Of a stretch of 64,000 nucleotides of DNA, positions 24,353 to 36,147 are shown piece after piece. This stretch comes from Panorpa germanica (taxonomy: Eukaryota; Arthropoda; Insecta; Mecoptera; Panorpidae). The notes under the pieces are model-generated. The model searched no databases. It saw only the letters and a program-made list of their open reading frames with translations, and was not told the DNA's origin. The translations under genes and the position numbers were made by a program. Within the stretch, counting starts at the first letter, position 1, and each line of letters starts with the position of its first letter. The DNA lies in NCBI GenBank assembly GCA_963678705.1, contig OY783217.1, positions 8,618,001-8,682,000 on the forward strand. The letters are read 5' to 3'.

Positions 24353-24969
24353 ATGGGCTTGTGTCCTATGTCTTAATTTCTTAAAGTGTACTATGTATTG
24401 ATAAAGTAGATTACTAGAACCTCAAATGTTCAATTATATTTTAATAACTCTTTATATGTTAAGAGTCATTTTGTCTCTTTAATTATTAAAGGGATTCAAC
24501 GTTGTACACATTCCAAATGCATGTGACATCACAATCCTTGTGTAAGGTTACCAACCTTACAGCTCATAAATCTCTGCTATATGTATTTATATATCAAAAT
24601 ATCAAATATTATTTACAGCTATTTCAAGGAACACTCAAATGCCAATATTATGTCTGCTTTAGCAGGGTTAAATAAAATAAAAACTTATTATTCTTTGATT
24701 TGACATGATTATTTCGACTACCAACAGCTACAGAACATTACCACAGCACTGATCTACTAAACAAATAACTGACGTTAAAATGCATTTCACGTCATACAAA
24801 TATGGCCGACCATTTCTAGCGCTAAAACTACAATTCAAACTTTTAATTGCTATATCTCCGTCAATATTTAGATATTTAATAAAATAAACACACCAATACA
24901 CATTTATTAACATCAATTTCAATCAACAATTGAAAAATCGACCACTAAAAAATGAGGACACAAGCCCAT
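24353..24969 (-). mobile_element. Tc1/mariner-like MITE, copy B
   Basis: A 617-bp element with ends ATGGGCTTGTGTCC / GGACACAAGCCCAT, bounded on both sides by TA (24351-24352 and 24970-24971), a good target-site duplication. Reverse orientation of copy A with the same central palindrome AAGGTTACCAACCTT. It is the best-preserved copy; no coding capacity. Confidence 0.88.
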
Positions 24970-25016
24970 TACGAATGCTCAATATTTATGGAGCGATAAT
25001 TCATGACTTCACACAT

Positions 25017-25090
25017 GTTCACAGGGCAAAGATTCATGTATATGTACACGAACACGAACACGAACACGAACATTTTCGCTCTAGTAGCGG
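25017..25090 (+). repeat. CACGAA-containing dispersed repeat, copy 1
   Basis: Reads TTCACAGGGCAAAGATTCAT, GTACACGAACACGAACACGA and TTTTCGCTCTAGTAGC. The partner at 42303-42365 is inverted and has only two CACGAA-like units where this one has four. Confidence 0.6.
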
Positions 25091-26275
25091 TAATTGAAAC
25101 ACATCAAAACGTACGAATGTCTAAATCTGCAAAGATGTTTCGAACATAAATCACGCCATGGGAACACGGTGCAACTAGAGACACGACTGTCTTAAGGCAT
25201 TCTGGCTACTTTGTTCGGACCAGCACAAAATTGCTTACGACATTCGTGTCTCCACTGCACAACATACATACATGTAAAAGCCTAGAAATAGTTTTAAAAT
25301 AATTTTTGTTAAATGTTCTGGTTAAGATTACCCTTATGGCTAAGAGTACATCTCTGTCTGTCATCTAATTTAATCATTTTATTTAGTCCAATTATTCTTG
25401 GAGATTTAAACTAGCAGCATTAAGTAATGCATCCGAATGTTAAGTTAATGCATTTACGAGTGCATTCTAGATCAGTGATTTCCAACCTTCCAGTACTCGA
25501 TGCTGAGCAGAAATTGTTTACGAACCGCAGGCCGGTGATTGAGGATCACTGTCATACTCATACAGTATGCATGGTACTGACAAGTGCATCTACGATCTGC
25601 TCACACAGTACAGACTCTACATCCTGCTTAGAAATAATTACCGCATTAATTTATACTACAGTAAATTCTGTTAGGAATTATCATAATATTGGTACAATAT
25701 TCCTTCTTAACAACTATATAAATTGTATTCAATCAGTGCTTAAGAAGCGCCCTTCAGTCTCCATAAATTTAGGGGACCTAAGATTTCAGCTCTCAAAATG
25801 AAAGAAAAAAAAATCCCTCTTAAATCGGGGGCCCAGGTCTCAACTATCATTCCTTATGCCTTTGCACCTTGCTACCAAACACCCTGTATATACTTGTACA
25901 TTTATCATATAACAAATGCAAACAAAGAACTCAATGCATAACCGCAGCACGTGTTCAAACTGACGTTAACATATCTCTATCCCTTTCTCGCATTCGTCCA
26001 CGTTGACAGAAACGTGTTTTTGAAAGGTTCTATGCACGAGTTCAATCTCAAGGCAAGTCAGAACCAGAGATAATAGTCAGAACATTGAAAGACCGTTTGG
26101 AAAGCATAGTAAATGCATATACTGTGTCGTTTTCTACATCAGAGCCGATGACGGTATAGTTATAATGTTTTGTTAAATACTCGTATATATACGCGTTTCA
26201 CATCTTGTTGGCTTGCAGACAACTTCACTTAATTTATTTTTTGTGTAAATGTTTCATAGCAGTAAGGGTTTGAAA

Positions 26276-26310
26276 ACTGATAAGTGTGTATACGTATATA
26301 TCACTTATCT
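26276..26310 (+). promoter_or_regulatory. GATA sites upstream of E8
   Basis: ACTGATAAG (26276-26284) and CACTTATCT (26302-26310, reverse of AGATAAGTG) lie 70-105 bp before the E8 ATG, at almost the same distance as the ACTGATAAG of E5. Confidence 0.45.
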
Positions 26311-26380
26311 AACACAACAATTACATAAATAGTAATTGTGTCTACATTGTTTGTGATTCGTGATAAACAGTTACGACAAA

Positions 26381-27899
26381 ATGGAGCTACCTAGTGAATT
26401 GGTTCAAAATGTTGTGAAAGAAATAATAAAAAAACAAGGTTTTGTTAAACATGACATTAAGTGGTCAATAGCAACTAAAAAAGGGGATAATTTTATGGGT
26501 GTTTTGTACCAAATTAAAATAACCGGTACTAAAGAAAATGGCGATGAAGATAAATTAAATTTATTTTGTAAAGTTCCTGATGAAAGTGAATCAATGCGGA
26601 ACGATTTTAAATTAAATATTAGTTTTCAAAGAGAAATTTTAATGTATGATGAAGTTTTACCAGATTTTGAAAAGTTTCAAGCAGAGAAAGGTATCAAAAT
26701 CGTGAATTTACAATATCCTAAAGTATACGCTTGCAATAAAAATGATTTTGAAGAACACATTATAATGGAAGACCTGAGAAGTCAAGGATTTTTCTTGTTT
26801 GATAGAAGAAATCCGTTGGATTACGATCACGTTCAGCTGATTTTTAAGGAGCTTGGTAAGTTCCATGCAATAAGTTTTGCGTTGAAAGATCAGAAACCGG
26901 AAGTGATAAAGAAGTATGATGGAAGATTCCCGGAACTGGTTGTTAGAAATCCATTAGTAGGAGGTCAGAAAAAATATGTGGAGACATTTTTGAATAGTGC
27001 TAATGAAACTGTTAAGTATGAAGGAATTTACAAGGAGAAGTGGGATTATTTTTATCAAAACTATATAAAGCTAATGAATCTTGTTCTCTCTGGTGCTGCT
27101 GCAGAACCGTATGCTGTCATCAATCATGGAGATATCTGGACCAATAACATTCTGTTTAAATATGAGGTAATGTTACGTACTAACAGTTACGTACAAATAT
27201 ATGTTGATCTAAGATTCAAACCACAATTTATAGATTTAGGGACTTGTTCTGCATGTTATCATATCAGATTCTGCGATCTTATAAATTCATGACTCTTATG
27301 AAGTTATGACAGATGTTCATAAGGATCTTATGACGTTATTATTCAGCGATGATAAAATTTCATAAGTGAAATACAGAATTAGACCCTTAATGTAAACATA
27401 CTCGTATTTTTGAAAGTAGTATTTTGATTTTGTTTTATTTATAAATTTTCAGAATGGTAAACCAAAAGAGCTTCGTTTCGTTGATTTCCAACTCAGTCGG
27501 TACACCTCTATAGCACCAGACCTCTGCTTCATCATCTTCGGCTGCACAGACAAATCCTTCAGGGACAAATATTACAGAATTCTACTCAACGATTACTACG
27601 AATCTGTTCACGCCTTTATAAAAACACTTGGAAGTGATCCTGAGAAAGTATTTTCACGTGCTGCATTCGAGGATCAAATTCAAAGGTTCGGTTTGTGCGG
27701 GTTGGGACTCGGTGTACTTGACATACCAATGTTTGCCAGTGATCCAGATGATTCGCCTACAGTTGAAAGTGTTTTGAGCGATAGTGATGCCTCTGGTGTC
27801 ATCCAACATAACCAGAAGGAGTACGTCAAACAACGCATCTCAGACGCTGTTAAAGATACCGTGGATCTAGGATATTTGTCAGTTAATTATGATATATAA
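26381..27899 (+). CDS. EcKinase-family kinase E8 (subgroup B)
   Basis: Exons 26381-27166 (262 codons) and 27453-27899 (148 codons plus stop); 410 aa; 286-bp phase-0 intron (donor GTAATG, a weak one; acceptor TCAG). The ATG of MELPSELVQN is chosen by alignment with siblings; upstream in-frame codons lack another ATG. Catalytic loop HGDIWTNN at 249-256, DFQ at 273-275. The tail carries the subgroup's DASG motif followed by a longer insert, and runs six residues past the usual DLGYL stop (SVNYDI), an extension caused by loss of the conserved stop position. Confidence 0.93.
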
Positions 27900-29423
27900 T
27901 CGTACTTCATAAAATATATTAGTTATTACTGTAGAGTATTTGTTGAAGACTGGTCTTTAGAGATAGATATAGGTTGATAATGTTCCTGCAAATCGTAAAT
28001 AGATAAATGATATAGGGTCTTTCAATAACAGGAACCTTTTTATATCAATAGAAAAATGTAATATTTCAGTGAAAAGTGGTGATATTTTAATTTTAATCTA
28101 AAGTACAAACTCTGAGGTTTATAATGAAACACAATATCTGGCCAATGCTAATCAAATATTGAGCTTTTATATTGATTTAATGGATGGTGCCGGCAGTATT
28201 ACATTCAGGGAGGTGCATGCCCAGTATTCATAGAAAAAGGGTAAAGGAGGACATTGATTTATTTGAGACGATGTTCAATAAATTTGGACAATAACCTAAC
28301 CGCCTTAAGTTTTTATTTAAACAGTGACTTTTATAATGAAATTTTTATTCTTTAATCTTTTTCTGTGAATTTTCATTCATGGCAACCGAGTGCAAGTGCA
28401 TCCTCCTCCCATGAATTCAAGTGTATTATAGTTTGATGTTATAATTTTTACCCCTTTCACTTAGCTCAATGGAAAATCCTGTATATTATCTGCTATTCAT
28501 AATAGAAAATACTTTTTATTGTATATATAGTTCAATTTTGACCAGTAGTTTAAGTAAGTTTGTAAAAAATTCTTATATATGAATAATGTCTACCTTTTGA
28601 AATTCATTGTATATTTTATTTCACAGTAAACAATAGTATAGGTTATAATAAAAACCTCAAATAAGAGATCAAGTGTCTTTGTGTGGTTTGAATCTATGAT
28701 AATATTTAAATACAAAATATGTCAAATATTAAAGTCTCATTTCCAGTCGTTTTCATTTTAGATGTTAACTTTACAATTAAGTTTTAGTTTATAATAACAA
28801 AAGGTCATAAAAATATATTTTATAAAGCATATTACTAACGAACGACATATGATTTAAAACAAGCTGAAACATATTTAAATCGATTATTTAGGAAACACCA
28901 TAAGTCAGTTTTTTGGCGAAATTAAAATGTTAAATAGCTATATCTTCGTCAACTTTTGGCAACACGTGTGTACAAGCCTATTCATAATATATAGTTATAA
29001 AATAACGCCTGTGTCCCATCTGTTAATTTATATTCTTTTCGCTGTTATTATTTAACTATATGATAAATTATTTTGTTATTTTTATTGTATTATTATATAA
29101 ACCCAGTGTTATAGTATGTAAACATCTCTCATATAGAAGTTTTAAAAATCCTTTATATAGAAATTTATTTTTCAGACCAGTTACATCTAATAAAAGTGGA
29201 TACTGGTGCACCTGGCTCTGTGTACCAACTAGTTGCCGATTTTCAATTTTCAGTTAACTGAGGTTTGTAATAAACCTTGGTTAATAATTCACTTTCTCTG
29301 TTCTCATTTGGGTTACAGTCATACATAATTTTAGCTTAACCAGGAAAAAACCTCGATTACATTTTTCCTTAGATAACTGTGGTTTAACTGTTAATTAAAT
29401 ATCGGCACTGAGTAATATATTAT
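27900..29423. other. Convergent intergenic region E8/E9
   Basis: AT-rich. Contains a segment at 28069-28119 repeated at 39664-39715, within a possibly larger unclassified element (about 28010-28440), and a short MITE-like remnant around 28925-28990 (TAGCTATATCTTCGTCAA, ACAAGCCTATT). Confidence 0.45.
28069..28119 (+). repeat. Dispersed repeat, copy 1 (partner 39664-39715)
   Basis: GTGAAAAGTGGTGATATTTT followed by TTTTAATC-AAAGTA-AAA-T-TGAGGTT, matched on the same strand at 39664-39715. Confidence 0.55.
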
Positions 29424-31828
29424 TTACAAATATCCAAGGTCAACCATATCAACAACAATATCAAATAATCTTTGACGGCAAAATTCTTTAGTTTTCTCAT
29501 TGTTAATTACCACAGAAGTGTCTTCAAGTAGTTTATCCATGCTCACAGCATCTTCACTTGGTGTTGAGTTATTTGGAACAAGTACAATGCTAGAAACGAG
29601 ACCAAACTTTCCGAATCGTTTAAGGTGGTCTCGAAAGACGGAGTACGGAAACAATACGTCTGCATCGCTTCCAAGTTTTAGTAGAAAATCCTTCAATGAA
29701 TCGTAGTAGATGTTCAGTAGCGATTCATAATATGTTTTTCTGAATGATTTGTCCGTAGAGAAAAATAGGAAAGAGACGACATCTGTTACTGGAGAAGCAT
29801 ACCGAATCAGTTGCCAATCTACAAAACGCAGCTCTGTTACATTTTCACCCTGAAAATTTAATGTAATTAAAATATTTCAATCTTAGCACTGAACAAGTTC
29901 TTCTTCCAGCTTTGCGTAACACTGCAACTAGTGGCGTAGCTAGGTAACCAAAGGCCCCGGTGCAAAAAGAAACTGGGGCCCTAACTAAACTGTTTAGAAC
30001 TACAGAACTACTAGCTTATCATCAGCTCTTTATCGTGCACTGAATGCCACAGCAAAACTACTTACTATGTGCATGAGTGTCTTGTGTGATCTTTAGTGAT
30101 CGCCTAGGTTTTACAGGTGAAGAGTTTAGGAAGGTATACCTGGATTAGTAATATTGGTATTAAGCAATAAAAAAAAGTAAATCAAAAGGTTTATGCACGT
30201 ATGTACAACACTTTATTGTGCATAAAACATTAATAGTATATTACACACCGAGGGAAGATAGTAGGACATTTCAACCCGCGTGTTCAAACACGCGGACTGG
30301 AATATCTTACTCTCTTCGCTGGCATGTATACTATTTTTCACCATATTTGTAACCGAAATTTTAAATTTCTGCCACTGTTTTGGGAGGTTTAAAAGTAATT
30401 CATAAAATGTTTCACTCATGTAAATCAGATCTGTTTGATCACGATCATTGTTCGCAAAACTCAGGAATACGGCCACCGGTTATTACTGCATACCTCACAA
30501 CAATGCTTAGCTGGTCTACCTTCGATAAATCTAAATCTAAACTGTTCTTTTTATAAAATGAAATAAAACCTGTGATTTCTCATAATCCTCAATGTTAAAT
30601 TAAAAAATTCAAAGTTCAATATCTTTTTACTGGTTCTCTGCAGTTTTTCTAAAATTTAACGAGATCATTATCTTATTATAATCTACTAATATGCCAAATT
30701 TTAGAAAATATTAAACGGTAACTCTCTGACCGACAGTACTACCTTAAAGTTGTTTTGTAACCTATTTTATTTACATTCCAAAGGTGGGAGAATTTTTAGC
30801 TAGTACAATACGAGGTTTGCTGGTCAGGGTCCGAGGGCCCCCTGAGCTTGACGGCCCCGGTGCCCAGCACCGACTGGCCCATACCTAACTACGCCAGTGA
30901 CTGCAACCCAACATTATGTGATCTCTATCCATTTTTTCCACTAAACATCTGCATTTATCATCTCGCACTATTAAATATTCCCCTCCGATTGCTGATAACT
31001 TCCCGCCGCATAACAATGTAATTCAATATTCACCTCGTATTTAAACATTATATTGTTTGGCCAGCAATCAGCGTGACAAATGACTGCGTGCGGCTCAGCT
31101 ATATCTTCTAGGACACACTTTTCAAATACTTCAAAGTAGTTTTCGTGAAACTTCTTCCACTTAGTTTTATATTTCCCTTCAAATTTTAAGCTATCAACTG
31201 CTCCTTTCAAAAATGATGCAATATAGCTCTTAAGAACTCCATCGGGTAAGTTCACAAAACGTTTTTCCGCTGTACTTTGCTTGTATTTTTGAAAGATTTT
31301 CGGTTTTTGATCCTTCAGCGCTAAACTTAAGGCGTGTAATTTACCAAGTTCTTTTAAAACTAGTTTGACGTGTTCAAAATCAAGTTGTTTAGTTTTATCA
31401 ACCATTAGAAATCCTTCACTGGTCAAGTCATTCATTATGAGAAATTCTTTCGTCTGCTCCTTTCCTGCTGCCAATAATTCCGCACACTTAAAGCCATCTG
31501 TAAGATTTTTCTCCTTTTGAAATGTTTTAAATTCAGTAACGATGTCGTTGTAAAAATGAATTTCAGTTAAAAAGACTTCGTGGATTTGAAAACTTTCAAT
31601 AAACATGGCGTCATCTACAGGTACTTTTACAAATAAATTTAGACGTTCAAATACTTCATTTAATTTCACTCCCGTAACTTCAACTTTTGTTACAATTCCA
31701 GAGAAGTTATCACCTTTTTTGGATCCTGGTGATAACTTTATTTCATAGGTTAGAAAACCTTTTTGTTTTATTAAAGCAATCAGAGAATTTTCCACATTTT
31801 CCGGTAATGTAATTATTGTATCACTCAT
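29424..31828 (-). CDS. EcKinase-family kinase E9 (subgroup C, HAD variant)
   Basis: Exons 31034-31828 (265 codons) and 29424-29849 (141 codons plus stop); 406 aa. The 1184-bp phase-0 intron (donor GTGAAT, acceptor TCAG) is mostly a 971-bp hAT-like insertion. Start MSDTIITLPENVEN, a few residues longer than siblings. The catalytic loop is HADCWPNN (252-259): Gly of HGD is Ala, and the residue before the Asn pair is Pro; Asp and Asn remain. The metal motif is DWQ (276-278) in VDWQLIRYASP. Exon 2 starts with GENVTE instead of NGxPxE. The most divergent member of its neighbourhood; frames are open, so it is kept as a gene. Confidence 0.9.
29929..30899. mobile_element. hAT-like DNA transposon in the E9 intron
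   Basis: A 971-bp insertion with inverted ends TAGTGGCGTAGCTAGG (left) and CCTAACTACGCCAGTG (right, reverse CACTGGCGTAGTTAGG), flanked by a perfect 8-bp direct repeat ACTGCAAC at 29921-29928 and 30900-30907. GGCCCCGGTGC occurs just inside both ends. Eight-bp target duplications and CAGTGGCGTA-type ends are typical of hAT. No transposase is recognisable; an 87-codon open frame at 30213-30476 (minus) is unassigned. Non-autonomous. Confidence 0.88.
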
Positions 31829-31908
31829 TGTTGGAAGTATTAGTAATTAATATATTCTCACTACGCAGTATGTCTGTAAAACGATACTTAGTTCTTAAAT
31901 ACTGTTAT

Positions 31909-31915
31909 CTATATA
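31909..31915 (-). promoter_or_regulatory. TATA-like box of E9 with adjacent GATA site
   Basis: TATATAG on the minus strand, about 80 bp before the ATG, overlapping AGATAACAGT (31901-31910). Confidence 0.4.
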
Positions 31916-33035
31916 TGGTTTGTTAATTAAAGTTAAATATTCCAAATGTGTGAGATATAGTTCAGTAGCGTACTAATCTTCATATATAAGAATTCAGTCT
32001 ACGTTTGTGCTCGCAAAACTTCTTGCAAAAACTAGTCGGTCGATTGATTTGAAATTTTGACACAATGTTGCATTCGAATACGCGCGTATTTTCGTTAATC
32101 GTCGTCTGTGTTTTTAGCCATGTTCTGTATGTAAGGCCGACTATAAACGTGTATTTAGAACAACCGCCAACTTGAACTTGATTTTTATAGTATAACCTAG
32201 ACCTAAATGAAATGTAACAGATAGAAACAGTATAGCCAAAGCAGTCTCTTAAAGTCTCACGTAGCGAGCAGACGTGTAACCAATGTACCATCGTATATCT
32301 AGTTATTAAATCTTATTAATCTTAACTTTTTGTTTAATTTTTTCTATGCATAAACACAGATCCTGATAAATACCACCTTATAGGCTTTAGGGCCTTACAC
32401 TTTAAAATCATAAAATTACCTTTTTTGAATTAATACAATCATGAAACATATGTGTTCGATTAGTCAAATCTTAGGAAGACCTTTTCAGGGAATAGTATTG
32501 TAAATGAAACCATTTTAGTCAATTTTTTTAAATTTACAAGCTATTAACATAATGATATTAGGTAAATTTTGTATCACTGAACTATTGGCATTAGGCAACA
32601 TTTGAATACTTTTAAATACAATAGATAAGTCAAGGTTTCTCTTAAGTAAAATGACTTGTGTATGTAATGATAATATGTAGCTTAACAACAGTCAATCCCA
32701 CAATTTTTGTCACTCGTTTTCGTTTGATTTTGAATTAATAATTCATAAATTCCTTAATTAAACCGGGTGCACGTCTCTGGGTTATTTATTATTTTTTTTA
32801 GAACACAGTAGTGTATTTATATAAAAAATGTATTATATATTATTTACAAGTAATATGTAAATGTGTTTTAATTCTTAAATAAATTTAGTTAAAGCTGTGC
32901 AAACATAATAATGCTGGAAAAATTTCAGATATTGCTGAATTATCATTTACAAAATGTTTTTGTCTTTCTTTCTGTAATGTTGGAAATGCTTTTGTAGGTA
33001 GTTTATGTATTATTTAATTTAGTAGAGTTTGTAAA

Positions 33036-33112
33036 TTGGTTTTTTGGGAATTGAACCCGTACCGAAGTATAGCTGAGTATTAGAGTTTACTACGTCAGTA
33101 CTACTAATACAC
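33036..33112 (-). repeat. tRNA-related SINE head
   Basis: On the minus strand a B-box-like GGGTTCAATTCCC is preceded by ACTTCGGTAC, as in the T-arm region of a tRNA-derived SINE. Related heads lie at 56755-56829 and 59475-59546. The A box is poorly preserved. Confidence 0.4.
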
Positions 33113-33394
33113 GGAAAAAAAATATTCCTTTTATTCGGAAAATAATTAGGGGCCTTCGCTTCTTCGTTGCCCCAAACCTCCAAATCCGGCAACGGTAGTT
33201 TCAAATACTTTATAAAAATTAAGAAAAAAATGTATTTAAAGTTTTATAATATATTTCATTTTAGGCGTACATGTTTATTTAATATTATTATTAAGAAAAT
33301 TTTATTACAGAATATCAAACAAAAATAATTAAATTACATATAGTCTTGTTATAATTAGTCCCTATTTCCTTAAAGCATTATGGTGCGTAAAATT

Positions 33395-33433
33395 GTGCTA
33401 CTTAGGGCCCTGAGCTGCTTTACTCCGCCTCTG
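33395..33433. mobile_element. Possible hAT-type terminus
   Basis: Ends GGGCCCTGAGCTGC then TTTACTCCGCCTCTG, whose reverse (CAGAGGCGGAGTAAA) looks like a hAT end. A matching left end and target duplication (would be ATGATTGC) were not found. Confidence 0.3.
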
Positions 33434-33602
33434 ATGATTGCATATTCAAGTGTTTCTGTAATTATTTGCCGAATATTTCAGACCTTACTTTTAGAATGAC
33501 CTTTGGAATTTGTTTTTTGTCACTGCAAAACGTTAAACGATCTAAAAATGTATAAGTATATAGTTAAATTTAGGTCGAGTATCACGCTCGGACTATGTGA
33601 GA

Positions 33603-33670
33603 ATACATTAAACCTTGAATTTAGCTTATAGCAAGCTAGCACACTTAAAACTTGCAAGACAATTTTATAC
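33603..33670 (+). repeat. TTAGCTTG-type dispersed repeat, single unit
   Basis: AAACCTTGAATTTAGCTTAT, AGCAAGCTAGC and AAACTTGCAAGACAATTTTA match one unit of 8761-8913 in the same orientation. Confidence 0.6.
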
Positions 33671-34300
33671 CTATAATTAGGTTGCTTTAAAGGCTTGGCG
33701 TACTATAAACCTCTTGAGTAGAATGTTATCAATTTTTGTATAATTATAAAAGATGTCATTAGCTAATTATCTGGAATATTTGAAGTCGGTTAATCATTTC
33801 TGACTCGAGATAAATTTAAACAAAATCGAATCATTTGTATAGTCAGTAATGTGAGTAAACGAGAGGCAAGATAGAAATATATTTTGGCGTATATATGAAA
33901 GAAACAATAATGATTGAACGTCTCGCTATTTAAATAAGACAACGTAAACTCAACGGCATATTGTACATTGAGAGTATTTGTATATAGATTGTTTCTATGT
34001 GTAATGACTTGTACACACTTCAACAAAAGTTTTTGTTTACTTAGCTCTAAATCGTTCTAAATACAAATTTTTAATCATATTATAGTGTCATACTATAATG
34101 TTAAGTTTTCATCAGTTAAAGTAATATCTACATTTGTGTTTAGCGTTTAACTTTGAATTGTAGTTTAAATTTAGCTACGAAAATAATGTTGTTTTGACAG
34201 TATTGGATTTTAGATATCTACAACGTGTTTCTAAGCTCTAAGAGATCAATGTCTGCATTCGACAGTTTTTAATTAAAATAGGAATACAAAACCCTAGCAA

Positions 34301-36147
34301 TTAAAAGTATCCTAAATCGACGCCATCTTTCAAAACATCCGTCAATCTACATTTCCAAAAAGCAACTGTCTTATCGTTATCAGTGACATGTTCCGCGTTT
34401 TCCAACATCTTATCAAGCGGCTGAGCATCTTCACTGCTCGTAATAATAGTTGGGATTATCAGAATGCCCATCCCTAAACCAAATTTACCAAATTTCTTCA
34501 ACTGATCTTGCAATGCAGAATACGGAAATAACTTATCTGGATTGCTTCCAAGTTTCTTCAGGAATTGACTTAAAGAGTCGTGGTAGGCTTTTATTAAGGT
34601 TTGATAATGATTATCCCTCAATGGTTTTTCTGTGCAGTTGAAGATGTAGTAAACAAGATCCAAGACTGGACTGGAGTATCTGCAGAGTTGAAAATCTAGA
34701 AGACATACTTCTGAAGGTTTACCATTCTGAAATTAAAAACATCAGTTGTCTATTACATCATATAAAGAAAGACCCTTTATAAGTGTTTGTACGATGAACC
34801 CTTCTATAGCGAATATTTTTACAATGCACTTAAGATATTGCGACGACTTTTTCTTTACTATAAAAATTTTTGATTACTCAGAAATGTAAAAATTGAAATT
34901 AAAAAAAATATATAAAATTTCTTTCCTCCATATATAGGATTCCTGTATATTTATCCAGTAAATCGACGTCCAGTTTACTGGTTAGAGAACTCTGAATATT
35001 AAATTTTATGATAACGATGAAGCCATATTCAGATTGTAAGTATTCAACAAGTTAATTTGCATTATAATTTTGTTTGGTTGTGTTTATGAGTTATGTGAGT
35101 ATTGAATCAGATAGAGGGTACGATTTTGTATATTTTCGGAGATGTTTCACTAAAGAACTGAATCATCTATATGCTATAGTTTGTAGGATGACATGTAGAT
35201 GGCGCCACTATTGACAAATTCTAGTTGCAGTGATTTTGGTGACTGCACTTTTGTAATTTAAAACATCTGAATTTCGTATCTATACGTCATTCTACGAACT
35301 TATTGAGTAATGTGTTAGCAAGTATAAAACTAACCTTGTATTGGAACATGACGTTATTATTCCAGCAATCACCATGACAAAAGACAGCGTACGGCTCCGC
35401 CAACGCCCCACTGACACAGTCTCTCATATACTTAAGATAATTCCTGTAAAAATCTTCCCACTTATCTTTATAAATCCCTTCAAACTCCAATTTATCAAAA
35501 GCACTCTTTAGAAAAGCGTCAATAAAGTTCTGTATAGTGGAAGTTAAAGTTTCTTTTAGGAATACTTCCGGAACACTTTGTGCATGCTTCTTAAACAGAT
35601 CCGGTTTCTGATCCCGCATAGCAAAGCTATGCGCATGAAACTTTCCCAAAGCCTTCATCACAAGCAGCGTGTGATCAAGATCTAGTTTCGCCATCCTGTC
35701 AAACATACAATAATTCTTCTTACTCAGGTCTTCCATTATTAGAAATTCTTCCATCTCCTTGCTATTAGTTGCCAGACATTCAGCAAACGAAGAGAACCCA
35801 TCTTTAATTCCTTTCTCAACTTCTAGTTTCTTCATATCTTTTAATATTTCATCGTAGACACGAATTTCTCTTTCAAAAGCATCTCTTAAACCAAATTCAT
35901 TTCGTATGTTCTCTCCTTCGACTGGCACTTTGCAAAATAAATTCAATGTGTCTTCCTCTCCATTTCCCTTAGTGCCGGTTACTTTAACTCTATACACAAT
36001 ACCCAAATAATTATCACCTTTCTTAGAACCAGGTGACAATTCTATATTGTATTTAACGAACCCATTTTTCTTGATGATACTTTCCACAGATTTCTTGATT
36101 GCTTCGTTAGGTAGTTCAAGTTTGTCTTCACAAGTGGTTCCAACCAT
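34301..36147 (-). CDS. EcKinase-family kinase E10 (subgroup C)
   Basis: Exons 35335-36147 (271 codons) and 34301-34726 (141 codons plus stop); 412 aa, the longest of the array because of a nine-residue N-terminal extension before LELPNEAI. The 608-bp phase-0 intron has donor GTTAGT and acceptor TCAG and carries a dispersed repeat at 35040-35127. Catalytic loop HGDCWNNN at 258-265, DFQ at 282-284, end DLGYF. Exon 1 ends in Lys (AAG before the donor). TATAAACG lies 75-82 bp upstream of the ATG. Confidence 0.93.
35040..35127 (+). repeat. Dispersed repeat, copy 2 (partner 362-447)
   Basis: TTTGCATTATAATTTTGTTT followed by GGTTG and GTGAGTATTGAAT, as in the copy at the left end of the window. Lies in the E10 intron. 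Confidence 0.5.

Larger units (their letters stand above)
23064..26380. other. Divergent intergenic region E7/E8 (3.3 kb)
   Basis: Carries the E7 promoter, MITE copy B (24353-24969), a CACGAA tandem patch inside a repeat shared with 42303-42365, a decayed transposon-like stretch around 25450-25870 (CAGTGATTTCCAACC near its left side, a C/G-rich run GGGGGCCC near 25830, CACCCTGTATA at its right), and the E8 promoter. Open frames here, including 25427-25801, look incidental. Confidence 0.5.
31829..34300. other. Intergenic region E9-E10 (2.5 kb)
   Basis: Contains a tRNA-related SINE head (33036-33112), transposon-like C-rich sequence at 33150-33200, a hAT-like terminus at about 33395-33433, and a single TTAGCTTG-type unit (33603-33670). 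The stretch 31980-32290 is more complex than its surroundings but matches nothing I recognise. Confidence 0.5.

Noticed and set aside
25427..25801. 124-codon plus-strand open frame
   Set aside because: Falls in a transposon-like stretch, has no recognisable motif, and shows no splice or family pattern.
28925..28990. Possible fifth copy of the Tc1/mariner-like MITE
   Set aside because: Only TAGCTATATCTTCGTCAA and ACAAGCCTATT match; too short and decayed for a firm call.
31980..32291. 103-codon minus-strand open frame upstream of E9
   Set aside because: More complex composition than its surroundings but no match to any family I know; lacks a kinase motif. Might be transposon interior.
33150..33433. 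Complete hAT element between E9 and E10
   Set aside because: A hAT-like right end is present, but no left end or 8-bp duplication could be found.
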